64,000 bases of DNA from Chitinophagaceae bacterium (lineage in GTDB: Bacteria > Bacteroidota > Bacteroidia > Chitinophagales > Chitinophagaceae). Of the stretch, positions 50,085 to 59,300 are shown piece by piece. The stretch is taken from assembly GCA_019638625.1 (NCBI GenBank), contig JAHBTK010000003.1:372001-436000 (forward strand), in the 5' to 3' direction. Both the position numbers and the translations under genes were made by a program. The notes beneath the pieces were generated by a model that worked only from the letters and a program-made list of their open reading frames with translations, was not told the DNA's origin and made no database searches. The stretch's first letter is position 1, and every line of letters begins with the position of its first letter.

Positions 50085-50540
50085 TTACTGCTTCTGCAAA
50101 ACTATTTCGTAGTTGCCGGGTATAGGCACATCTTCAAAATAATAAGATATTTTCAGCGTGGTAGTGGTCAATTCTGTGATCGGGGCCAGCACCTCATTGT
50201 CTTCCGGCTCGGAAAACAGCAGCTTAACTTTGGTATCATTTTCCACCAGCGACCAGGTACCGCTTCCCTCAAATGCCGGGGAGCAAACATTGGCTCCTTC
50301 TTCCATGGTAAATGTTTCGTTTGATTTGAAAGTCACTATGTTGTCTGTAATACAGCTTAGTGTCGGTACCAACAGCAAAATACTGGTTCCGCCTGTCCGC
50401 ACATCGGTTATTTTCCATTTATTGGTGATCAGCTCCTTTCTGGTTGGTTCCTCTTCCAGATCATCCTTGTCTTTTTTACAGGAAAATACTACAACCGACA
50501 TCAACAGGATAACCGCCAGACTTTTCAGAGATCGCTTCAT
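50085..50540 (-). CDS. Lipocalin-like lipoprotein
   Basis: 151 residues; lipobox VVFSC with KKDKDDLEEE, a usual Bacteroidota surface-export-like acidic start. The mature part (ELITNKWKITDVRTGG.., IVTFKSNETFTMEEGANVC, GSGTWSLVENDTKVKLLF, LKISYYFED) follows the pattern of lipocalin-like domains (DUF4923/DUF5004 type). Function unknown. It is monocistronic. Confidence 0.72.
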   Translation of the reverse strand: MKRSLKSLAVILLMSVVVFSCKKDKDDLEEEPTRKELITNKWKITDVRTGGTSILLLVPTLSCITDNIVTFKSNETFTMEEGANVCSPAFEGSGTWSLVENDTKVKLLFSEPEDNEVLAPITELTTTTLKISYYFEDVPIPGNYEIVLQKQ

Positions 50541-50768
50541 GATATTATATTTTTTACTTTGTTATTAGCTGACATATGCTATTATACGATGCATACAAAA
50601 TAACTTACGGCAATAAAAACGAAAAAGTATTTTTCTGCCTTCCTTATATTATTATTTTAGGATTTTTTTAGCATATGATTACGGCGTACTCCTGCTTCTT
50701 ACGAAGTATCATTATTACAGCAGTCTGTTATTGGCATCCGCCGCGGCGAGGTATCTGAAGTATATTCG

Positions 50769-51581
50769 TTATCTCTTTTGAGAGAACAGCCAGGGCAAAA
50801 GTTCCGGCTCGGCAAAGGCATTGATCCAGCTATCATGTTTTACGTCGGGATACTCCGTGTATTTTACTTTAGCGTTTGCTTTCTTTAAAGCCTCCACCAT
50901 TATGTGGGAGTTCACAGGCGCCACCACTTCATCTTTTTCGCCATGAAATACCCAAACAGGAAAATTCCTGCCATAGGATTTTGCCATTGCAGGATTGCCG
51001 CCGCCACATATGGGAAAAGCTGCGGCAAACAGTTGGGGTCTCCGCCATAATATTTCAAAGGTGCCGAAACCTCCCATAGAAAGCCCGCCGATATAAATGC
51101 GGTTGACATCCACAATTCCACTGCTGATAAGCGTATCAATAAAGTCCATCACCAGTTGCAGTGGCCGGGTGGGTGGAACATCCGTAGGAAAAGTAAACTG
51201 CCCGATACTATCTTTCTTCCGGATGCGTACACTCCAGGAAGAATCCGCCGGGCACTGCGGAAAAACAACAATTGCAGGAAATTTTTCCCGGTAGGCGGAG
51301 TCGAGAAAAAGCTCGCCGCCCCATTTTAATTGGGATTCATTATCGCTGCCCCGTTCACCGGACCCATGCAGGAAAACCAGCAAAGGATATTTTTTTTCCG
51401 GGGAAAAATGGGCGGGGGAGAGAATACGGCAGGCTAAAGTATCTTCTCCCTGCAGGAACAATTGCCGTTCATATAATTCCAGGTCCGCTTCCTGCGCATA
51501 ACCATACCCATAGCCTGAAAAGCTGCACACCAGGGCGAATTTTACCACCAGATTTCTGAAACTATTGTGAAGATTGTTCAT
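50769..51581 (-). CDS. Exported esterase of the alpha/beta hydrolase fold (polyhydroxybutyrate-depolymerase/prolyl-oligopeptidase type)
   Basis: 270 residues from MNNLHNSFRNLVVKFALVC, a signal-peptide start; an ATG five codons upstream is possible. LLVFLHGSGERGSDN is the oxyanion region, IYIGGLSMGGFGTFEI carries the nucleophile Ser, VWVFHGEKDEVV the Asp and DVKHDSWINAF the His. The group includes exported esterases such as feruloyl or acetyl esterases; the substrate is not known. It is divergent from the LptF/G gene, with promoter boxes between the two. Confidence 0.85.
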   Translation of the reverse strand: MNNLHNSFRNLVVKFALVCSFSGYGYGYAQEADLELYERQLFLQGEDTLACRILSPAHFSPEKKYPLLVFLHGSGERGSDNESQLKWGGELFLDSAYREKFPAIVVFPQCPADSSWSVRIRKKDSIGQFTFPTDVPPTRPLQLVMDFIDTLISSGIVDVNRIYIGGLSMGGFGTFEILWRRPQLFAAAFPICGGGNPAMAKSYGRNFPVWVFHGEKDEVVAPVNSHIMVEALKKANAKVKYTEYPDVKHDSWINAFAEPELLPWLFSQKR

Positions 51582-51618
51582 AACAGAAAGATACAAAGTT
51601 CTTTTTAGAGTTTTGAGT

Positions 51619-51626
51619 TACTTTTG
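51619..51626 (+). promoter_or_regulatory. -7 promoter box TACTTTTG for the LptF/G gene
   Basis: TACTTTTG matches TAnnTTTG and lies 30 bp upstream of the start at 51657. Confidence 0.55.
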
Positions 51627-51656
51627 CCGGGGTAGATTTCTATAACCGCAGGATGC

Positions 51657-52742
51657 ATGAAAAAAATTGACTGGTACATCTTAAAACACTTTATTCTCAC
51701 CTTTTTTTTCTGCATCATCCTTTTTACCGCCATATCCGTTGTGGTTGATATCAGCGAAAAAACGGATGACTTCGCCCGCTCCAGGTTATCTGCCGACTAT
51801 GTAATGCGAAATTACTATGTAGGTTTCGTTCCTTTTATAGTTTCTTTTCTCTTTCCGCTTTTTACATTTATCGCCGTAATATTTTTTACCTCCCGGCTGG
51901 CAAACCGTTCTGAGATCATTGCCATCCTGGCCAGCGGCACCAGCTTTAACCGTTTGTTAAGGCCCTTTATTATCGGGGGCATTCTTTTGGCAGCATTGCT
52001 TTGGATAGGTAATCGCAGTATTGTTCCCCGGGCCAATGAAATAAGAACTTCTTTTGAGCTGAAGTATACCAAATCCAATAACCCTTCCAACAGCGCTTAC
52101 AAGAGCAGTATTTATATGCGTATAGATTCTGTTTCGTATTGCGGTATCCGTTATTATGACACCACCACAAAAAGCGGCTCAGGGTTTTTCATGGATAAGC
52201 TGGAAGATAATAAGGTGGTGTACAACCTGCGGGCGGATAATATAGCCTGGGATACCAGTTCCCGCAAATGGAAACTATCCGGCATAGTTGAAAGGAATAT
52301 AAACGGCATTCAGGAGGAAGCAAAGCAGGATACTATACGGAGAATGGATCTGAACTTTACGCCCAATGATCTCAAAAGAGATGAATTTGTAAAAACCAGG
52401 CTGACAACACCCGAATTGAAAGAGTTGATCGGAATGGAAAGACTGAGGGGCGCGGAAGATATCAATGATATGGAAGTGGAGCTCTACCGGAGGGATGCCA
52501 CCCCCGTCACGGTGATAATACTCACCCTGATAGGAGCTATACTTGCCTCCCGAAAGATCAGGGGTGGCAGCGGCATTCACCTGGCTGCCGGTTTCGCCAT
52601 AGCCGCCCTGTTCATATTGTTCGACAGGTTTTCAACTATCTTCAGCGTAAAAGGAGACCTGCCGCCGCTGGCTGCCGCCTGGCTGCCGAATATTATTTTC
52701 AGCTTCCTTACCTACTATTTATACAGGCGGGCTCCGAAATAA
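51657..52742 (+). CDS. LptF/LptG family lipopolysaccharide-export permease
   Basis: 361 residues with six membrane helices, three at the N-terminus (about 9-31, 58-80, 100-120) and three at the C-terminus (about 278-296, 303-322, 333-352), flanking a ~150-residue periplasmic beta-jellyroll domain. KIDWYILKHFILTFFFCI, ANRSEIIAILASGTSFNRLLRP and the C-terminal PVTVIILTLIGAILASRKIRGG are YjgP/YjgQ markers. It pulls lipopolysaccharide from the inner membrane with LptB. The gene precedes citrate synthase by 116 bp on the same strand. Confidence 0.93.
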   Translation: MKKIDWYILKHFILTFFFCIILFTAISVVVDISEKTDDFARSRLSADYVMRNYYVGFVPFIVSFLFPLFTFIAVIFFTSRLANRSEIIAILASGTSFNRLLRPFIIGGILLAALLWIGNRSIVPRANEIRTSFELKYTKSNNPSNSAYKSSIYMRIDSVSYCGIRYYDTTTKSGSGFFMDKLEDNKVVYNLRADNIAWDTSSRKWKLSGIVERNINGIQEEAKQDTIRRMDLNFTPNDLKRDEFVKTRLTTPELKELIGMERLRGAEDINDMEVELYRRDATPVTVIILTLIGAILASRKIRGGSGIHLAAGFAIAALFILFDRFSTIFSVKGDLPPLAAAWLPNIIFSFLTYYLYRRAPK

Positions 52743-52858
52743 TATCAAGTTGATGATATAAGAAAAATAATGAACTGAAAATCATTTTTTTCACCTCTCT
52801 TAAGCCTGATTTGGTTAACTTTAGCGCATTCTTTAACCGAAAAGGAATTTGTAATAAT

Positions 52859-54184
52859 ATGGCTACTATAAAGGAACGGTTTAAAGCAAAAGCGGACGAT
52901 TTAGCTGCGGAGATAAAAACAATTCTAAAGGAACACGGCAACAAAGTAATTGGAGAGGTACAACTATCCCAGATTTACCAGGGAATGAGGGGTATTACCG
53001 GGCTGGTAACAGAAACCTCCATCCTGGATGCTCAGGAAGGCATCCGTTTCAGAGGATTTTCCATACCGGAGCTACAGCAAAAGCTACCGAAAGCGCCGGG
53101 CGGTTCAGAACCATTGCCGGAGGGTTTATTTTACCTGATGCTTTTAGGCGAACTCCCCTCTGGCCAGGATGTGGCCGAAATAACCAACTCATGGCAACGC
53201 AGGTCACATGTTCCCAAACATGTATTTGACGCTATAGACGCGCTTCCCATACATACACACCCTATGACCATGTTTGTGGTGGGGGTGATGGCCCTGCAGA
53301 CAGAAAGCATTTTTGCCAAAAAATATGCTAAAGGGCTTAACAAAAAAGACTACTGGGATGCAGTATTTGATGATACGATGACATTGATAGCCCGTCTGCC
53401 CAGGATAGCGGCCTATATATACAGGCGGAAATACAAAAACGATCTCCATATTCAACCGGACGGGCTGCAGGATTGGGCAGGGAATTTCGCCCATATGCTG
53501 GGCTTTGAAGATGAAAGCTTCAAGGAGCTGATGCGGCTGTATATGACCATTCATGCTGACCACGAAGGTGGAAACGTTTCCGCGCATGCCACACACCTGG
53601 TAGGGTCTGCATTAAGCGACCCCTACCTGTCGTTTGCAGCCGGCATGAATGGGCTGGCAGGTCCTTTGCATGGATTGGCCAACCAGGAGGTGATCAAATG
53701 GATATTTGAAATGCGGGAGGAACTGGGCGCGGAATTACCCACTAAGGAACAGGTGGAAGAATACGTAAGAAGAACCCTCGCGGAAGGAAAAGTTGTTCCC
53801 GGTTACGGGCATGCGGTATTGCGCAAAACAGACCCCCGCTTTGAGGCGCAGATGGAGTTCGGGAAAAAACATATGAAAGACGATGCCCTGGTAAATGTAG
53901 TGTGGCGGGTGTACGAGGTAGTACCCGAAGTATTGAAGGGGCTAGGCAAAGTAAAAAATCCCTGGCCAAATGTGGATGCCCACAGCGGCGCCCTGCTGGT
54001 ACATTATGGATTGGTGGAATACGAGTTCTATACCGTATTGTTTGGCGTAAGCAGGTCGTTGGGAGTATTGGCAAGCCTCTGCTGGGACAGGGCGCTCGGG
54101 CTGGCTATAGAAAGACCCAAATCGGTAACCACCGCGTCTGTAAAAGACTGGCTGGAAGGAAAAGGAGAGATCTGGGGAGACTAA
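52859..54184 (+). CDS. gltA: Citrate synthase, eukaryotic-type
   Basis: Start set at MATIKERFKAKADDLAAEIK; the longer frame adds 16 residues. The catalytic His lies in TIHADHEGGNVSAHATHLVG, with His in GYGHAVLRKTDPR and Asp in NPWPNVDAHSGALLV. Sequence style (QLSQIYQGMRGITGLVTETSILDAQEGIRFRG) is that of mitochondrial citrate synthases, not hexameric GltA. The 441-residue enzyme condenses acetyl-CoA and oxaloacetate in the TCA cycle. A -7-like TAACTTTA (52816-52823) precedes it. Confidence 0.96.
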   Translation: MATIKERFKAKADDLAAEIKTILKEHGNKVIGEVQLSQIYQGMRGITGLVTETSILDAQEGIRFRGFSIPELQQKLPKAPGGSEPLPEGLFYLMLLGELPSGQDVAEITNSWQRRSHVPKHVFDAIDALPIHTHPMTMFVVGVMALQTESIFAKKYAKGLNKKDYWDAVFDDTMTLIARLPRIAAYIYRRKYKNDLHIQPDGLQDWAGNFAHMLGFEDESFKELMRLYMTIHADHEGGNVSAHATHLVGSALSDPYLSFAAGMNGLAGPLHGLANQEVIKWIFEMREELGAELPTKEQVEEYVRRTLAEGKVVPGYGHAVLRKTDPRFEAQMEFGKKHMKDDALVNVVWRVYEVVPEVLKGLGKVKNPWPNVDAHSGALLVHYGLVEYEFYTVLFGVSRSLGVLASLCWDRALGLAIERPKSVTTASVKDWLEGKGEIWGD

Positions 54185-54206
54185 GGAATATGTTTAAGCT
54201 ATAATC

Positions 54207-54257
54207 AACTGCAATTGTAAGCCTTCTTTTTGATGGTCAGCAATTGCAGTTTTTATT
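54207..54257 (+). terminator. Terminator after citrate synthase
   Basis: AACTGCAATTG (54207-54217) pairs with CAATTGCAGTT (54241-54251), 11 bp, and is followed by TTTATT. The loop is 23 nt. Confidence 0.75.
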
Positions 54258-54287
54258 AGTGGAATTGATAACCCCAACCATTATAAC

Positions 54288-55784
54288 TTGAAAAACAAAT
54301 ACCGGGAATATACGGAGCATATGCGCAGGATAGCAGACATAAAGTATGCGTCTGCCGTGTTGCAATGGGACCAGGAAACCTATTTGCCTCCAATGGGGGC
54401 CGCTTTCCGGGGAAGGCAGATAGCCACACTCAGTGAAATAGGTCACGAACTATTTGTAAAACCCTCATTCGGACAACTGCTGAGAACCCTTGCGGAAGGC
54501 AATGATTTAACGGGCGCTGAATTGCGCAATGTGCAGCTTACCCTGGAAGATTACAGCAAACTTGAAAAATATCCTTCTTCTTTTGTTCGTAAAATGTCGG
54601 AGGCCACCAGTGCGGCCTATCACGCCTGGATAGAAGCGCGACGCGAAAACAGCTTTAAGGTCTTTGAAAACAAACTGGAAGCGCTGGTCTCCCTGAAAAA
54701 AGAAGAAGCGCAATTGCTCGGGTTTGAAAATCATCCCTATGACGCTTTGCTGAACGAGTTCGAAAAAGGCGCTACCGTGGCATGGCTGGACGGGTTATTT
54801 AACGACCTGAAGCAACCGCTCGGTTCCCTGCTTTCGCAAATACTGGATAGACCCGCGCCGGAAGACGGCTTCCTGAAACAATATTTTGACAAAGACGCAC
54901 AGTGGCAATTAGGTCTTGAGTTATTAAAGATCATCGGGTTTAATTTTAAAGCGGGCAGGCAGGATATTTCTGAACATCCCTTTACTACTAACTTTAGCGC
55001 ACAGGATGTGCGGGTGACTACCCGGATAGACGAGCACGATTTTGCTTCCATGGTATGGAGCTGCCTGCACGAGGGCGGGCATGGATTATACGAACAGGGT
55101 CTGCCGGTTGATCAGTATGGATTGCCGCGGGGTGAATTCTGTTCGTTGGGTATTCATGAATCCCAGAGTCGTTTATGGGAAAATTGTGTGGGACGCAGTG
55201 AGTCTTTTATAAAGTATATAATGCCGCTTGTGAAGCAATATTTCCCGCAATTGGAAAATATAAACAGCCATGGGTTGTTTGCGGCAGTCAATAAGGTACA
55301 ACCCTCACTTATCAGGACCGAATCGGATGAGCTCACCTATCACTTTCATGTAATGATCAGGTATGAAATAGAGAAAAAATTAATAGGTGGCAGCCTGCCT
55401 GTCCGGGAGATACCCGAATACTGGAACAGTCTTTATCAGGAACTGCTGGGGGTGGCGGTACCCGATGACAAAAGCGGTTGTTTGCAGGACATCCACTGGA
55501 GCCATGGAAGTTTTGGGTACTTCCCGACCTATACCCTCGGCAGTTTGTATGCCGCGCAATTTTATGACAGCATCGGCAAAAGTTATCCTGACCTGGATCA
55601 AAAAATTGGCGCAGGTAATTTTGGAAGCATACATCAATGGTTGCAAAGCAATGTATATCAATACGGTAGAAATTTTACCAGCGGAGAGCTATGCAATAAA
55701 GTCACCGGCAGCCCGTTACAACTTGAATACTTTCAACGTTATATAACAGAAAAATACAGCCATGTTTACCAAATGCCTATATAA
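54288..55784 (+). CDS. M32 family carboxypeptidase (Taq-type)
   Basis: 498 residues. AVLQWDQETYLPPMGAAFRGRQIATLSEI is the M32 N-terminal signature. The zinc motif is CLHEGGHGLYEQGL (HExxH as HEGGH), with the third ligand Glu in LGIHESQSRLWEN. These metallo-carboxypeptidases trim peptide C-termini in the cytoplasm. No in-frame ATG precedes the conserved region, so I use TTG at 54288; the alternative is the ATG giving MRRIADIKYAS, 11 codons later. The end overlaps the next gene's ATG by 23 bp. Confidence 0.93.
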   Translation: MKNKYREYTEHMRRIADIKYASAVLQWDQETYLPPMGAAFRGRQIATLSEIGHELFVKPSFGQLLRTLAEGNDLTGAELRNVQLTLEDYSKLEKYPSSFVRKMSEATSAAYHAWIEARRENSFKVFENKLEALVSLKKEEAQLLGFENHPYDALLNEFEKGATVAWLDGLFNDLKQPLGSLLSQILDRPAPEDGFLKQYFDKDAQWQLGLELLKIIGFNFKAGRQDISEHPFTTNFSAQDVRVTTRIDEHDFASMVWSCLHEGGHGLYEQGLPVDQYGLPRGEFCSLGIHESQSRLWENCVGRSESFIKYIMPLVKQYFPQLENINSHGLFAAVNKVQPSLIRTESDELTYHFHVMIRYEIEKKLIGGSLPVREIPEYWNSLYQELLGVAVPDDKSGCLQDIHWSHGSFGYFPTYTLGSLYAAQFYDSIGKSYPDLDQKIGAGNFGSIHQWLQSNVYQYGRNFTSGELCNKVTGSPLQLEYFQRYITEKYSHVYQMPI

Positions 55785-56214
55785 CCTCCGGCGCTCTTTT
55801 ATCAAAATGGCAGGCTTGTATTTGTTATTGACCCTGTCGGTATTGAGTTGTAAAAAAATTGAAGAAAACCTGGCGCTTCGTTTTTTGATGGATGCCATGA
55901 CCAATGGCAGGTGGCTGGTAAATATCTATACCAACGAAGGCGTGGATGAAACGGCTGAATTTGAGGGATACGAATTTCAGTTTACTGACGACAACAAGGT
56001 ATACGCCATTACGCTCACCTCCGAACTGAAAGGTACCTGGAGCGCCAGTATTGATGACCGTACTATCCAGGCCAATTTCCCCGTATCCAACGGCCCGCTT
56101 ACCAGGCTGAACGAAAAGTTTAAAATCACCAATAACACCCCCAAACTGGTGGAAGCCAAACCGGTAGACGAAAGCAGGAATGTTTACCTGAAACTGGTTA
56201 AAAAAGCCAACTGA
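55762..56214 (+). CDS. Hypothetical lipoprotein
   Basis: 150 residues; a hydrophobic stretch and lipobox (LYLLLTLSVLSC, Cys 30) mark a lipoprotein. The mature domain (GRWLVNIYTNEGVDETAEFEGYEFQF, GTWSASIDDRTIQANF, VYLKLVKKAN) is beta-rich and could be lipocalin-like, but I do not recognise a family. Its ATG lies inside the end of the carboxypeptidase gene; the ATG at 55807 gives a shorter but still good signal. Confidence 0.72.
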   Translation: MFTKCLYNLRRSFIKMAGLYLLLTLSVLSCKKIEENLALRFLMDAMTNGRWLVNIYTNEGVDETAEFEGYEFQFTDDNKVYAITLTSELKGTWSASIDDRTIQANFPVSNGPLTRLNEKFKITNNTPKLVEAKPVDESRNVYLKLVKKAN

Positions 56215-56282
56215 CCGGCCTGTTTTTCCGTATACAAATATGTTAAAAAACTACTATTCCTTCCTTTGAAAATGGCCAAACT

Positions 56283-56312
56283 TTTGCACTAGCTGAAAAT
56301 GCAATAGTTTTG
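56283..56312 (+). promoter_or_regulatory. Full -33/-7 promoter of the PKD protein gene
   Basis: TTTG (56283-56286), 18 bp, then TAGTTTTG (56305-56312) matches the Bacteroidota TTTG-N19-TAnnTTTG promoter. It lies 40 bp before the start. Confidence 0.7.
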
Positions 56313-56351
56313 AGTATATCAACGAATTGAAATCCGGTTCCCTGTTATAAA

Positions 56352-59300
56352 ATGCATCGTTTGAAAAAAGGAATATTTCTTTGCCTCTTGTTTTTTTTCG
56401 TTGCCATGCAATCTATAGCACAAGCACCAGTGGCGCAATTCTCGGCAAACGTATTGTCTGGTTGTGCTCCCTTAAGTGTTCGTTTTACAGATGAATCTAC
56501 CGGCAATCCCGCTTCCTGGAACTGGGAATTCAGTGACGGGACCACCCAGCAATTGTCCAATCAGCAAAACCCTAATGTATCATTAACCAGGCCGGGCGTC
56601 TATAGCGTTACGCTAGTAGTTCGTAATGTGAATGGTGTTAACGCTGTTACCCGTACCGACTATATTACCGTCTTCCCTTCTCCTACCGTTAATTTTTCTG
56701 CAGATATCACCACCGCCTGTCTTCCGGCGCAGGTGCAGTTTACAGGAGTTGCCACCACCTCCGTCGGTACCATCACAAGTTGGGCCTGGGACTTTGGCGA
56801 CGGGAATCTGTCGGCTGCGCAAAACCCATCTCACACCTACCAGCAGGCCGGCTGGTACAATGTTGCCCTGTCGGTTACCAGCAGCACCGGTTGCTCGGCC
56901 CGCAGGTCTGTTGCCCGTTATGTCCGCGTGGTAAGCGGTATAGAAACAAAATTCAGCTATACCCCTTCCGCCAATTGCGAAGCGCCGTTCACGGTTCCCT
57001 TCACCAATGAATCCTCCGGACCAGGTACATTAAGTTACATGTGGGATTTTGGCAATGGAAATACCGATACAGCCCGGCACCCGACCGCGGTTTTTGCTGC
57101 CAGCGGCACACATAATGTGCGGTTGACCACCACCAGCAGCTTTGGTTGTGCCAACACCGCTACACAACCCGTGGCAGTAAACGCTTTTAATACCGCGTTT
57201 ACCCATCCCGATACTGTTTGTATAGATCAGCCGGTCAGTTTTCAGAATACTTCCGATGCCGGGGTAGTCACTTTTAACTGGCAGTTTGGCGATGGCAGCA
57301 GTTCCGCTACCGACCAGCACCCTGTAAAAAGATATACCGCGGCAGGGGTTTACAATGTGAAGCTTATCAACCGTTTTGCCAACTGTACAGACTCAGTAAC
57401 AAGACAGATTGTAGTGGTAAGCCGTCCCGGCGTTGATTTTACAGCCGTCAATAATTTCGGGTGTAACGCTGCCTACTCCGTTGATTTCCAGAGTAATGCC
57501 GCTACCGCTGTAAGCTGGTTGTGGAATTTTGGCGACGGCAATACGGCTACGGAAGAAAACCCGACGCACACCTATACCGGCACCGGTAACTATACGGTAT
57601 CATTAACCATTACCACAGCCGGCGGCTGCCAGAATACCATCACAAAAAATAATATTGTCAGGATCGTAGCGCCAACACTGAATATTTCCAGTTCCCGTAC
57701 ACAGGGATGCGCCCCCCTGAACAATGTCAACTTTACCGCTACCGGCAATGTTACCGGCAGCATCACTTCTTACCTGTGGAGTTTTGGGGATGGCGGCACC
57801 AGTACAGCCGCCAACCCCACTCACAACTATACCGTGGCAGGTGTTTTTAATGCAAGCCTTACGGTTGTTACCGACGGCGGTTGCAGCTTAACGCGGAACA
57901 TGGTGATAAGAGCAGGTACAGCCCCGGCGGGAGTTGATTTTACAGCGGTTGGCAGCGGCGCCTGCACCTCCGATCCGGTACAGTTTACCGCCACCTCGGC
58001 CAGCCCGGTTACAGAATGGATGTGGGTGTTCAGCGATGGAGAAACGGCAGTGAGCGCCGTGCCGGATTACGAGCACCGCTTTACTGATTTTGGCCCAGTG
58101 GGGGCAACCCTGGTCGCGATACACAATGGATGTGCTTCCGCGCCTGTATCAAAAACCAACCTGCTTACACTGGATGGCCCGGTCGCCAATTTCGGGTTTG
58201 CACTGGATTGCGGCAACCGGCTGATCGTAACCCTGACGGACAGCTCTATAACCAACCCCCTGGTGACAACAAGCTATGAATGGAATTTTGGCGACGGGCA
58301 GACTTCCGGCAGCCCCTCTCCCGGAACGCATACCTATGCTACTACCGGAAATTATAATATCCGGCTGACGGTCACCAGCGGTTCCTGTGCCAGCACGGTC
58401 GTCCGGAATGTGGACCTTTCTCCGCTGGACAACAGCTTTACCGTATCAAGGTCTATTGTATGTAAATACGAGGAATTAACATTCACTGCCGCGGAAGACA
58501 GCGTCAATGTAAGAGATTTTCGCTGGTCTCTCAACGGTGCACCGCTGTTCAATGGCGGAAAAGTGGTAGATACCGCTTTTCATGCAGATGGGGATATTCC
58601 CGTTACCCTGGTGGTGAGAGACCGCTCAGGCTGTGAAGCACAAAGTACGCAAACGATAAAAGTGACCGGCCCGTCCGCCGCTTTCTCACCGGCAGTGCTG
58701 GCGGAATGTAAAAACAACGTCGTCACATTTAATGACGCGTCTGTTACGGATGTCGGCATTGCCTCCTGGACCTGGAATTTTGGTGACGGGCAGACACAAA
58801 CCCTCAACAGCGGTCCCTTTACACACCAGTATGCAGATACCGGTACTTATATAATTCAGTTGTCTGTTACGGATATTGCCGGATGCGTGGATGAAAATGT
58901 TGCTGTCAGCACCATCCGGATCAGCGGTCCGGTAGCTTCCTTTTCCGCCGACGCTACCCGTTTCTGCCCCGGTACCCCCCTGTCATTTATCAACACTTCC
59001 CAGGGAAGCAACCTGAACTATAACTGGAGCTTCGGTGATAACCAATCGTCAACAGACCGGGATCCCGGGCATTCCTATGCAGAGGGGCTATATACAGTAA
59101 AGCTGGTAGTAACGGATGATGTGGGCTGCGCCGATTCCCTGACAAGAACAAACTATATCAACATCGCAGGACCGGTGGCGGCTTTTGATGTACAGGACAG
59201 TACTTCTATATGTCCCCTGTTAGAAGCTAAATTCTTACATACGTCGCAGAACTATGAATCACTCTACTGGGATTTTGGCGACCTGTTCAATTCAACAGAG